Assembly (NCBI GenBank): GCA_001566295.1
Contig: KQ964247.1
Coordinates: 2,852,001 to 2,916,000, forward strand
Direction of reading: 5' to 3'
Source: Microdochium bolleyi
Taxonomy: Eukaryota; Ascomycota; Sordariomycetes; Xylariales; Microdochiaceae
Length of the DNA: 64,000 nt
The translations under genes and the position numbers were made by a program. Shown here piece after piece: positions 54,834 through 64,000 of the stretch. The notes below the pieces were generated by a model. It was not told the DNA's origin. It ran no database searches and saw only the letters and a program-made list of their open reading frames with translations. Position 1 is the first letter of the stretch. Every line of letters starts with the position of its first letter.

Positions 54834-56005
54834 GGCCAGAAAGCTGTGTAGCAAGGAGGTCTGCAAATGCAGGTGTAACGCGACGTTGGTGTTTGGGGAA
54901 GTGATTGTGCATAAGGGAGAGTGGGGGTAAACGCGGTATCACCACGGAATCACATGACCCCGCCGTGACTGTCATCTCTGGTCGGATTCACGAGTGAGCC
55001 CATCCAACCACAAAACCCATTGGAGAAAGCCAAATCAATAGAGCAATACATTAACCGCTGATAGGCGTATTAAAGGACAGAATGCCGACGAGGATTTAGA
55101 ATCCGCTCGCGACGACAGATAGTATTCTCCAACGATGATCTGGTGGCTGTCAAGAAAACGAAGAAGCGTGATGTTGGTGATATGGCGACCAAAATGGCCT
55201 ATTTTGATTGTCTGCTCGGTAGTCTTCTCTTGAGGGTAGATGACCACGACGCCTATGCATACTACCGCTAAATGTTTTTTTTTTTTTTCCTTTTCCTTTT
55301 CTCTCTCCATCCGCTTCCGTACCACCACCACACCATTGAGTAGTGTATATATCGGCTCACAGAGAGCGGCCATCCTTGCTTGAAACGGGAAATTCGGGAC
55401 AGGTCGTGTCATTGGACGTGACCATGAGCGTCAACCTTCCGGATTGCATAGAGATTTTCGCCGGCTCTCAGATGGACCCTGGGGGACTTGCTCCAAACCA
55501 AGTATGAAGTATAGCTCCGGCTTGAGTACCACAAGCATGAATACAGTAGAAGCCCCATAGTCCGTGAGCGTGCCGGCTGTTTCCAAAGAATGTCGCTCCC
55601 TAGAGACGCCGGTTTCCATGCAACCAAATACCCAACGCCGAAAAGAAAACAAGGAAGAGATGGGACTTGCTGTTGACTGACCAGTACGGTGCCTGTGACC
55701 AAGGTTGGACGCCGTGATACGTTTCGTGCCACCAGTCATATGGACCGCCCGCAGACAGTGAGCCCTCATCAGTGTGAGCACCATAATTCCAGCAACTAAA
55801 TGCGGACGACCTCCAAACATACAAATGGCCCGATCAACGAAGATGCCATGAAGCAAGAGTATATCGTCCTTCGCCAGCCAAAAAACCGCCAAGGTGCAAA
55901 GAAATATGTCCAATGTGGTGAACGCCGTCAACGCTAAGCCGCAGGATAGGGAATGAAGAAAATATGTGGAATGATTTGTGGCCAGTAGCTACGGTAAGTG
56001 TATCT
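54834..56005. other. Intergenic region
   Basis: About 1.2 kb between two minus-strand genes. It contains a T14 run at 55275-55288. A 166-codon minus ORF (55931-55431) has hydrophobic stretches but no recognisable family and probably lies in the 3' flank of the Edc1-like gene. Confidence 0.5.
55275..55288. repeat. T14 homopolymer
   Basis: Fourteen T followed by CCTTTTCCTTTTCTCTCTCC on the + strand, in the promoter-side flank of Tdp1. Confidence 0.9.
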
Positions 56006-57235
56006 TCAAGAGGACGAATCGAGTTTCAGTACCTGTCTCAGACTGGCTTCCATCTTGGAGATCTGGTCGCCGTCAACAGTAGTACCGTAGGTTTGCTGGG
56101 GCTGCGCTTTCCCATTGGGAATCTTTGGCCCATTATGCGCGTAAAGAGACTGCTGGTACGGTGCCTGCACGTGCTGATGTGAATATTGGTAAGGAGACAC
56201 TGGTTGTCCGTAATGGGCATATGCTGGCTGGGACGCTGGCATAGCCGGCGGGGCCGTGTGATATTGTTGCTGCTGGTGCGGCTGTCTGCCGAAAGCCGGC
56301 TGCTGTCCAAAGGCTGGTTTGCCGTGATGAAGCATTCGAAGAAGAGCCTGGGACTCGTCGAACTGCGGAGGGGACGCTGCAGGATTGCTCTCACTGGCAA
56401 TGCCAGGGACAGGCCGGGCGGCGCGTATGCGTTGAGAGTAAGGAGTGGAGAAAGCCGGACCAAGGGCGCGACCTGGGGTACCATCGAGTTCGATTGCAGA
56501 GATGCCAGGCCCCGCGCTTTTGGGCACATTCGATGAAGATTGGTGCTGGGTTTGTGGCTGAGCTCTCGGGACTGTCTTGGCTTCCATCGGAGAACCATGA
56601 GGAAGAGGGAAAGGACCCGGTGTGAATTTCGGGGTCGCAGCGTTGGCCGACTTGGCTCTGTGCTCTTTGGCCTTTTCAGCACGTTGCGCGCGGAAGAAGA
56701 CTTCGAGCGGGGAATCGTTGCTGTGGTCTAAGGAGGGCTGGCTGAAGCCCAGGCCGTCCTCCGAGTCGGTGGATGGCGGAGATGGCTCCTGTTGTGGACT
56801 GGCAGTGGCGTGCGCGAGAGGAGAAGACTTCCCCAGGGGAGAGTCAGCGCTTGACCTGGCGAGGAAGCTCGGCATGGGCAAGGACGCCGGCGCGGGAGAG
56901 GCGTGGAAGGTGGCACCCGCGAATATGGCAGCAGGCGCCTCGATGGGAATTGGCCGGTGGTTGGGCTGCTGCTTGTTCTGGTGAGAGGGAGACCCAGAGC
57001 CGGTCTTATTGTTCCGAGGTTTGTTGTTCTTAGCTCGTGGCTTCTGGCCAGAAGCGGCCTTGAAGGGAGTATTCGGGGCGGCAAAATGCTGCTCGCCACT
57101 GCCAGACAAGTACGCAGGGATGTCGTTCTCAGAGACATAGGACTTCTGGGGGGTATTGGTGTTGGTGTTGTTGTTGTTGTTGCGACCCTGGCGCCGGCGG
57201 CCGGGTGTGTTCTTGGGGCGTGGTGACTGATTCAT
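56006..57235 (-). CDS. Disordered protein with Edc1/PNRC-like decapping-activator motif
   Basis: A single ORF of 409 aa, almost entirely low-complexity (Asn, Pro, Gln, Ser, His). Residues after a basic Asn-rich N-terminus (PGRRRQGRNNNNNTNTNT) include YVSENDIPAYLSGSG and then IFAGATFHASPAPASLPMPSF. That last stretch matches the activation motif of yeast Edc1/Edc2 and metazoan PNRC2 (YAGAxF..SP....LPxPSF), which bridges Dcp1 and Dcp2 to stimulate mRNA decapping. The C-terminus has a helical ISKMEASLRQVLKL. The start at 57235 follows GTCGCATTCGCGCC; a longer open frame to 57631 is probably leader. A GT dinucleotide near the end (CAG|GTACTG) could be a donor, so the last few residues are uncertain. 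A role in P-body mRNA decay is inferred from the motif. Confidence 0.72.
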   Translation of the reverse strand: MNQSPRPKNTPGRRRQGRNNNNNTNTNTPQKSYVSENDIPAYLSGSGEQHFAAPNTPFKAASGQKPRAKNNKPRNNKTGSGSPSHQNKQQPNHRPIPIEAPAAIFAGATFHASPAPASLPMPSFLARSSADSPLGKSSPLAHATASPQQEPSPPSTDSEDGLGFSQPSLDHSNDSPLEVFFRAQRAEKAKEHRAKSANAATPKFTPGPFPLPHGSPMEAKTVPRAQPQTQHQSSSNVPKSAGPGISAIELDGTPGRALGPAFSTPYSQRIRAARPVPGIASESNPAASPPQFDESQALLRMLHHGKPAFGQQPAFGRQPHQQQQYHTAPPAMPASQPAYAHYGQPVSPYQYSHQHVQAPYQQSLYAHNGPKIPNGKAQPQQTYGTTVDGDQISKMEASLRQVLKLDSSS

Positions 57236-58500
57236 GATGGCGCGAATGCGACATGAATCCGGCGACGCGGTGTTGTCGGTGAGCTGGAAAGGCAGGGCCT
57301 TGGTTGAGCTAAAGATGACGACGACGGCGGAAGAGCGCGGCGTGACGGGCCCAAATCTTGGAGCGGACTCTGCTTGGTGGTGAGCGGAATGACGGGTGTT
57401 TGTCGTGTCGCGGAACTGTTTGTGGAGGATGTGGAAGCAGAGTGTAGGCTGAGCGCCTACGTGCAGCCCGAGTTTGCGGCCTCGAGTGGCGTTTAGACGT
57501 AATGCGGGGGCCACGGTCCAATTGTCGCAGGCGCGTGGGCGGCCAGGCCTGAGCACAAATCGGGGCAAGGGAGGGGCACCTGGGCAGTGTGACTGTATGA
57601 ATAGGTTGACCAGGGTCTTGTCAGCCTCCATCCGTCATGAAGGCTTCCACGGTTGTATTTGTCCACCTCGGTCAGGCTGAAATGGAAGCAGGCAGATGGC
57701 TGTGTACGATGGGCGAGTCACTCTGACCTACCTAGGTCTCGACGTCACATGGCAAAGCATGTGGGCGGTGGACTGGTGGATGGCTGCCCGAAGACGGCGG
57801 GAAGCGAAGAATCCCGTCGCCGCTTGTCAAGTTCAAGCTGGGTCGAATTAGCCAGGGCTGACCTCCGGAAGGCTAAGAAAGGTGCCGGCTGTCTGCGCCA
57901 GGCCGTGCATTCCTCAAGGCACTTGATTTAATACTCCAGGACAGACCAAGCGAACGGGGCAATGTATCTTCTCGAAGCACACCAACCAATGCATACCTCA
58001 AGGTACCAAGGCATCTTCTCACAGTTCAGTTTCTGCCTGTGAAGTCCGCAATGGAATGCTCGCTTGTTCATTGGGCAGCAACCATCAGTTCGGATTGAGC
58101 CAAGTCAAGTGCGGCTTCGATGACTCTCCCAGTTGCTCTTATCGATATGTGCCAGTCGCGCCGGGAGGGGCATCGGACCTCGAGACGAAGTGGGCCCGCC
58201 TGGCCAGCGACTGCCCTCCATACATCATAATCACAGCAGGCTGCGATTGCACCTTGGCTTTTGGGACAGCTTGTCGACACGTCCACGCAACCGTCCCAAC
58301 TTTTAGGAACCTTGACGGCAGAGAACATCTCTTCAAACGCGCAGGTCCTCGCATACACGACTGCCGTCGGTTCTTGGCCCAGCTACTTCCGACTGTGCAA
58401 CATCCCAGACTCACAACGTCGATCCGCATCAGCAGCACTTCACGACCAACACACCCTCACACTTGAACCCCGACACGAACATCGCGAGCATCTGCACGTT
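57236..58500. other. Divergent intergenic region
   Basis: About 1.3 kb between the Edc1-like gene and Rbx1. It contains CCTACCTAGG at about 57726 and chance ORFs only. The right part, from about 58270, is a C/A-rich Rbx1 leader. Confidence 0.5.
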
Positions 58501-59017
58501 ATGGCCGACGTAGACATGACCGATGCACCCGCCGGTGCGGGTGCCGTGGCGAAGAAGGGCAAGGGCTCCGAGGTCGACGCGAAGGGTGATGGCAAAAAGC
58601 GCTTCGAGGTCAAGAAGGTGCGTGCGACCTCACTGCCATGATGCGGTTGAGATCCCTGCCGCTTCCGCCGGCTTCATACCGTACTGACTGTCGTCCCCAG
58701 TGGAACGCCGTCGCCCTGTGGGCTTGGGACATTGTCGTCGACAACTGTGCCATCTGCAGAAACCACATTATGGACTTGTGCATAGAGTGCCAGGCCAACC
58801 AGGCTTCCGCCACGAGTGAAGAGTGTACGGTAGCCTGGGGCATTTGCAACGTGAGTCCAGAACCACATTCACATTGATCGACACATGGCACGAAGCACGA
58901 GCTGACCGTACTTCTTAGCATGCTTTCCACTTCCACTGCATCTCGCGTTGGCTCAAGGCTCGTCAAGTATGTCCCCTGGACAACAGAGATTGGGAATTCC
59001 AGAAGTACGGGCGATAG
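58501..59017 (+). CDS. RBX1: RING-box protein Rbx1/Hrt1, cullin-RING ligase subunit
   Basis: RING-H2 protein that recruits the E2 enzyme and Nedd8 machinery to cullins in SCF-type ubiquitin ligases. Exons are 58501-58617, 58701-58850 and 58919-59017 (introns 83 and 68 nt), giving 121 aa. The variable N-terminus (MADVDMTDAPAGAGAVAKKGKG) is followed by the cullin-binding strand [28 protein letters not shown]. The Zn ligands are in NCAICRN, DLCIECQAN, WGICN-HAFHFHCISRWL and QVCPLDN, ending EFQKYGR. Length and ligands match the highly conserved family. It converges on Spc1 with 252 bp between the stops. Confidence 0.97.
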
Positions 59018-59269
59018 GTGGAGATCACGACGTTCACGATGGCATGGCTTTATGGCAGACATGCAAGCGCCGACCGCGGGGGAGGTACGAGAAGCAGGCC
59101 CACGCGAGTGGATCACGGTCAAACACATTTCAACATCGGGATTCAGAGAAACGTATGGCACATAGGGCACAATTGCGCCTCCGTACTGGGTGAAAGAGCT
59201 TCATATCAATACCATGAGAGAGAGGCACGTTTATAATTGACGGCCAGACCCTACCACATATTATTTCCT

Positions 59270-59796
59270 TCAGTGCTGAGCAAACATCTTCTCGTCGATG
59301 ACTATGTTCTGCTGTGTGGCTGCCGCGGCCGCACCGCCGCCTATTGGGAGCCACTTGACCGGATGTCTGTTGAAAAATGGCCACGGGGGCACGATGACGA
59401 CGAATGCAAGCGCTGTTCCAGCGAGCCCGATCTTGAGGGCGAGTGCGATGTCCTGGAGGAAGAAGCCTACGACAAAGGCGACGAGCTATAAGATGAAGAC
59501 CGTTTAGCATTACTTATTCCTCCAGTACAACGTGACGCGGCACGTTGACGTGCCTGTGGGCAACAGCTCCCTGACTTACCCCAATGGCAGAGAGAATAAC
59601 CGTCGTTAGGAGCTCGGCCAGCTTCTGGCCCTCAAAGTCCTGCAGGAAGAAAAGCGGGCGACTGTTAGTCAAGTGTCACGAGGCCCAGCCGGTCTGCTAG
59701 AGCTTGAAGGTGGCGGTCGGGTTCAGCTCGGGAATTATGACGAACAATCTGGCCATCAACCAGGTCTCGAGCCTGGTCGAGGAGTTCTTCGGCCAT
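59270..59796 (-). CDS. SPC1: Signal peptidase complex subunit 1 (Spc12)
   Basis: Small non-catalytic ER subunit that helps the signal peptidase complex tell signal peptides from membrane segments. Exons are 59796-59746, 59639-59580 and 59485-59270 (introns 106 and 94 nt), giving 108 aa. The joins give MAEELLDQARDLVDGQI-DFEGQKLAELLTTVILSAIG-LVAFVVGFFLQDIALALKIGLAGTALAFVVIVPPWPFFNRHPVKWLP. The DFEGQKLAE start, two hydrophobic helices and the PPWPFFNRHPVKWLP end are the family signature. The tail adds an Ala/Gly stretch and MFAQH. Intron 1 has an unusual donor, GTTCGT. The gene is too fragmented by introns to show as one ORF. Confidence 0.93.
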
Positions 59797-62250
59797 GGCT
59801 GCGGTCTCGGGTGCTGTCGAGTGCTCTGATTGATGACGGCAGGCTGGGCGGTTATCGAGCTCAACGTGTCCGGAGGTGTAATCGTGCTGGTTGCTTCGTA
59901 TCGTGGTCGTGCTGTCTGTCGGATGGTGTAGGCGGCGCTCGGTATGGCAAGCTGGTTGCAACTACGCGGTCTTGAGACGTGGACTCAAAGGGCTCCGAAA
60001 GTGGGGGCCACTGTGGAGGATAGGTGGGTCACCTCTCACGACAGACTTCAGGGGACCTGACAAAGAAGCTATCACTCCAGACTGGGCAGTCTGGAGTGCA
60101 TGTCAGGTGGCTAGCTCACGGTACGTCGCAATATGCAGCTGCTCGTACTTGTGATCAGACAGACACCACATCCGTTTTTCATTTGCCCGTATTACCTCCT
60201 CTTGGCGAGCGTCATTCTTACTGCAACAACGACAGGGAGGTGCTCACACAGCCCGGACGACTTCCGAGGCTTGGCTCTCGTGGCCCCAGGCAAGGATAGA
60301 CACGGGCTGTCGTCATGGGACTCGCGACCGCGATTGGTGATGGAGGAAGACCTCCGTTTTGCCCACGGAGATGGAGCGCCAGATGGAGGCATTGAGCGAC
60401 GATAGATGATGTCGTCTTTGTTCGTCGGTTGCATGGCCGTGCCTATCTATCTGCCTGTACTTGATGTTGGTCCGCCAGGGCATTGACGAGTCCGACTGGG
60501 TCTAGGTCCAGAACTCTTATGAGGCGAGAGTTGGGATGGCCAACCCGCGAGGTTCTTTCCCCCCCCCGTGGTCAATCGCCTAGCGTTGAGTTGTTTAGTT
60601 CGACTCAATGCTGAAGGTGGGTTCAGCCTGGTCCCGAACAGAATACTGTGGCGCTACCCTGCGTCCTGGCATCCTTCAACTCCCTAACACGTAATCTCGT
60701 GCCGTTCACTCGATAGGGAGACCATGCGTCTTGAGTATTCGATCGTCCCGTGGAGAGAATCAAGCAACGGGCGGTAGCCTGCATCCTCGGGATGAGCCTT
60801 GCCCAGGTGGAAGAATGAGTTTCCGGTTGTCAATGCCAGGAAGAGAGCACGGATCGGATAGATAACCAGAGCCCAGCCCATCGAGCTTGGGTTGCCCTTG
60901 TCCGGCGATTCTTGGCGTGGTCTGTCCCTCGCGCTCGGATGACCAGAGTCGGCATATCCGCTCGCATCTTGAAGTGGCCCCCAGCGAGCAAGACCTCCCC
61001 GCGAGGTTGGAAGACTTATCATGCCCCGTAGGTTGCGTACACTTATCAAGCATGCTGTCCAAAGACCAGTAAGTCACGAGTTAGGAATGGGGAACTGCCA
61101 AACCGGAAAACAAGAAGGAAAAAAGCGCATGCTGAAATGCACCTGCCGCGCGGTCTTGTTGTTGAAAGGCCGCTGGGCAGCGGTCCAGACGCCCCAAGAG
61201 GTGGATCGCGAGCTGCAGCTTGGCGCTCAGACCAATGACGCTGCGCGCAATAGAAGCGGGCGTGCCATTGCCCGTCGGGAAGTGCCCAGCAGCCCTTGCA
61301 GGCCCCGGCCAGGGCTGCAGACTTTTCTGCGCTTTGGGGGCGAAAGCCCCGACTGCGCTGATTCAGAGCCGGCTCCACCACCTTGGCTCCCATGCCAAAA
61401 CAGACCAGAGCCGCCCTCCCTCCAGATCGTCCCCGTTCTCGTCCTCCCGCCTAACCACCAGCAAACAAAGACTTCACGTCGCACCTCGCCCAAGCACGAT
61501 CCCGGAAACATCCACACTCTGCTCTGAGCACACGCATCGAACCACGCCGAGAAACATAGTACAGCCTTCGTCGACCTCGTCAGATTTCGCCGGGCTCCGC
61601 ACCATCGCCAGTCCTTCCACCTATCTTGCTTTACTCAAGACAAGTGACCTCATCCAAGAGCGTCTCGAGTCGACAGCATCGTCTCCTCAAAACCACTCTC
61701 GACACCCTCGGGAGACCACCAGCAACCCGCGGCACCACCGCAGACCCCTTCAATACCACCAAGTTGGCGGGCATCAACGCTCTCCGGTTCTCCTTCACCC
61801 GCCCGCTTCTCGGGCCTCGTTTCGGGGTCTACAGCGGCATCAACAAGAAGCCCCCTTAATTTGACCGGCCTCGTCTACCATTTTGGATACTTCACAGATT
61901 TACGGCCTCTCCCCTCCTTGGTGTTTGCCACACCTTGCCTTGCATAGCCTGCAAGCATAACTATCGTCATCCTCTTGGATAAGAGCCACAAGCCCTCGTT
62001 CTCCGCAGTCGGCGTGCTGCTTCACCCGCTGCGAGCGCGCTCTCGTGTTTCACCGCCGAGAGACCAGAATGCAAACCTCTCCTTGAGTTCCGCCAGCCTC
62101 TTCCCAGGCCTTCGCTCCGAAGGTTCCCAACTACGCCGAGTCAAGTCACAGCACCCAACATCGCACAGCCTCCTGTGCTTATTAGCTGCAGCGCTTCTGT
62201 AACTGTCAAGCGCAACGAGCGTCTCTCGCACAGTTGAATAAGCAGACACC
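59797..62250. other. 2.5-kb divergent intergenic region
   Basis: Between Spc1 and the magnesium transporter. It holds the hairpin at 60073-60098 and a C9 run at 60559-60567. From about 61380 to 62250 the + strand is C-rich and purine-poor, typical of a long fungal 5' leader. ORFs here (up to 214 codons at 61220-61864) show no family signal. Confidence 0.55.
60073..60098. repeat. Perfect 11-bp hairpin
   Basis: CACTCCAGACT at 60073-60083 and its exact complement AGTCTGGAGTG at 60088-60098, with a GGGC loop. It stands alone in intergenic DNA 277 bp upstream of the Spc1 start codon. Confidence 0.9.
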
Positions 62251-64000
62251 ATGTCCGACCACGACGACACAGGTTCCGAGATGGGTTACAAGACCCCCAT
62301 CCCCGAGCTCGACGACCACCGCCACGCAGGGCAGCAGACGCCTGCCGTGGTCGTTCGCTCCCCTGAGCAGCACCGTCCTCGTCGAGGCACAGTCGATACC
62401 CTTTACGGGTCTCGCCAGCACGTTGGACGAGAGGCCGCTGCGCAGTCTCCGGAGATCATCGTCAGAGATTTCGAGCAGGCAATCGCTGATGGAGAGGATG
62501 ACACCCACCTGTCTCCCATGGCACACACGCGCCGCCCTACTTTCACGTCCGAGCATCGAGACGTCTCACCGCCGAACTCGGTCAAGGCTTTTGCTGAGGC
62601 CAGGCGCCGCGAGCGAGCATTCTCCGTGGTCGACAAGGACGACTCTGACGAGGAGGAACGCGGTCTCCACCGGACTCACTCCAACGTGAGTCGCAACAGC
62701 CACCGCACGGGCCGCAGCAGGCCGGCCACTTACAGGACGAATGATGCTGCGAGCATCGCTACTGCCAACACAGCCGAGGAAGATGTGTGCTTTCCACAGG
62801 AGCAGCGGGGTCAGGACAAGCTCTACATCGACTTCGAATACCTCGAGACTTTCATCGCCGCCGAGGCTTCCGACAGGCGTGCAAGCCTCGACGCCCGTCG
62901 TGCTCAGAAGGAGGAGCGCGTCTTCGATGCCCGGCCCTCCTCGTCGGTGCCCGCTGCGCCCGTGTTCACCAACGATGGTGACTTTGTCAGCGGTGCACAG
63001 TCTGCCTCTGATGTCGACGAGAAGCCAGTCAAGCAGGATTCCGATGTCGCGAGTGCCATTTTCAGGGAGCAGGACCCTAACAGGTTCAGCTTCTTCTCTT
63101 CGGCCTGGGAGTCGACCATCCATGCTTCGGAGCTGGGCGACCTCATCCTGCCCGGCGAGGATCTGCGCGGTCTATTCAGCTTTCCAGCAAATGAGCCTGA
63201 TGGAGTCTGGTGGCTCAACGTTAATAGCCCGACCGAGGAGGAGATTCGCACTATCTGCAGGGCTTTTGGCGTGCATCCTCTCACCGTCGAGGATATCACC
63301 AACGAGGAACCACGCGAGAAGATTGAGCTCTTCCCGACGTACTACTTCGCTTCATTCCGCTCGTTCAGCATGGTTCATGATCCTGATGGAACCCTTGACT
63401 ACGACCCTTTCAACATCTACGTGCTCGTGTTCCGCGAGGGCACCCTGAGCTTCAGCTTTCACCCCAATGCCCACGCGTCGCATGTTCGCAAGCGCATCAC
63501 CATGCTGAAGGACTATGTCTCGCTGAGCAGCGACTGGATCTCCTACGCACTGATGTATGTATCGGAAACTCTCCACTTGCATTCTACTCTGACTAATCCA
63601 TACCTGATGCAGTGACGACATCGTGGACTCTTTCGCGAAGCCGATCGAGAAGATCGAGAATGAGACCGAGGGGATTGAGGACTCCGTCTTCGTAGCACGC
63701 CCTGAGGACATGCACCAATTCCTCCGCCGGATCGGCGCCGTGCGGAAGAACGTTCTTGGCCTCATGCGTGTACTTGGTGGCAAGGCCGATGTCCTTCGAG
63801 GCTTCACTAAGCGATGCAACGAGAACTACAAGATCACTCCGCGGATGGACATCGGCATGTACCTTGGCGATATCCAGGATCATGTCGTCACGATGATGAC
63901 CAACTTGACTCATTTTGAGAAGATTCTCTCGCGGTCGCATGCCAACTACTTGGCTCAGCTCACGATCGACAGCATCACCGAGGGCACAAAGACGAATGTC
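62251..64000 (+). CDS. CorA family magnesium transporter, Alr1/Mnr2-like (5' part)
   Basis: Carries Mg2+ across the plasma or vacuolar membrane. Exon 1 is 62251-63554 and exon 2 starts at 63613 and runs off the right edge (intron 58 nt, GTATGT..ATGCAG). The visible part is 564 codons. The N-terminal 190 residues are acidic and disordered. The CorA soluble domain follows, with DGVWWLNVNSPTEEEIRTICRAFGVHPLTVEDI, REKIELFPTYYFASFRSF, NIYVLVFREGTLSFSFH and SDWISYALI-DDIVDSFAKPIEKIENE, then the long stalk helix. The pore helix and the GMN signature lie beyond the window. Long eukaryotic CorA proteins of this type are Alr1 (plasma membrane) or Mnr2 (vacuole). The visible sequence does not decide between them. 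The start at 62251 is the first Met after stops. Confidence 0.92.

Noticed and set aside
55431..55931. A 166-codon minus ORF downstream of the Edc1-like gene.
   Set aside because: Two hydrophobic stretches but no recognisable family or splice partners. It lies where the 3' UTR is expected.
1..64000. CRISPR, phage, toxin-antitoxin or bacterial defence systems.
   Set aside because: The window is intron-containing fungal DNA with no arrays of spaced repeats, integrase genes or prokaryotic gene clusters.

Overview
The window reads as nuclear DNA of a filamentous ascomycete (Pezizomycotina, most likely a Sordariomycete). The reasons are compact genes with short GT..AG introns (mostly 52-120 nt), a GC-rich coding bias, pyrimidine-rich leaders, and a gene set containing fungal-type CenH3, GDP-mannose transporter, ERMES Mmm1 and a WOPR regulator. 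I found 21 protein genes, one of them cut by each window edge. All exon joins were worked out by hand from splice sites, reading phase and family similarity. I saw no tRNA, rRNA, CRISPR, bacterial-style operon, intact transposon or RIP-mutated repeat block.

Layout, left to right. 1-10.2 kb: 5' end of an importin-beta family karyopherin (-), aminopeptidase P (+), a FUN14 protein (-), centromeric histone CenH3 (-), a derlin (+) and acireductone dioxygenase (+). 11.1-22.7 kb: a short-chain dehydrogenase (-), the GDP-mannose transporter (+), the MBOAT lysophospholipid acyltransferase Ale1 (+) and a large serine-rich membrane protein (-). 22.7-27.2 kb is gene-free. 27.2-39.7 kb: Rce1 CAAX protease (+), Mmm1 (-), Vps45 (+), Mto1 (+), an F-box-like protein (+) and cardiolipin synthase (-). 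39.7-52.7 kb holds one gene, a WOPR-domain master regulator of the Wor1/Ryp1/Sge1 family (-), with 3.6 kb of gene-free DNA downstream and 8.1 kb upstream. 52.7-64 kb: Tdp1 (-), a protein with an Edc1/PNRC-like decapping-activator motif (-), the cullin-RING subunit Rbx1 (+), signal peptidase subunit Spc1 (-) and the 5' part of a CorA-type magnesium transporter (+).

Most genes are housekeeping and do not form one pathway. Many products act in the ER or mitochondrial membranes: derlin, Spc1, Rce1, Ale1, Vrg4 (Golgi), Mmm1, Crd1, FUN14 and Mto1. Chance could explain this. I found no convincing undescribed multi-gene system. The best leads are the isolated WOPR locus with its very large upstream region, a frame-preserving intron inside a membrane segment of the serine-rich protein, the ubiquitin/SUMO-binding motifs at the N-terminus of Tdp1, and a few strong palindromes in non-coding DNA.
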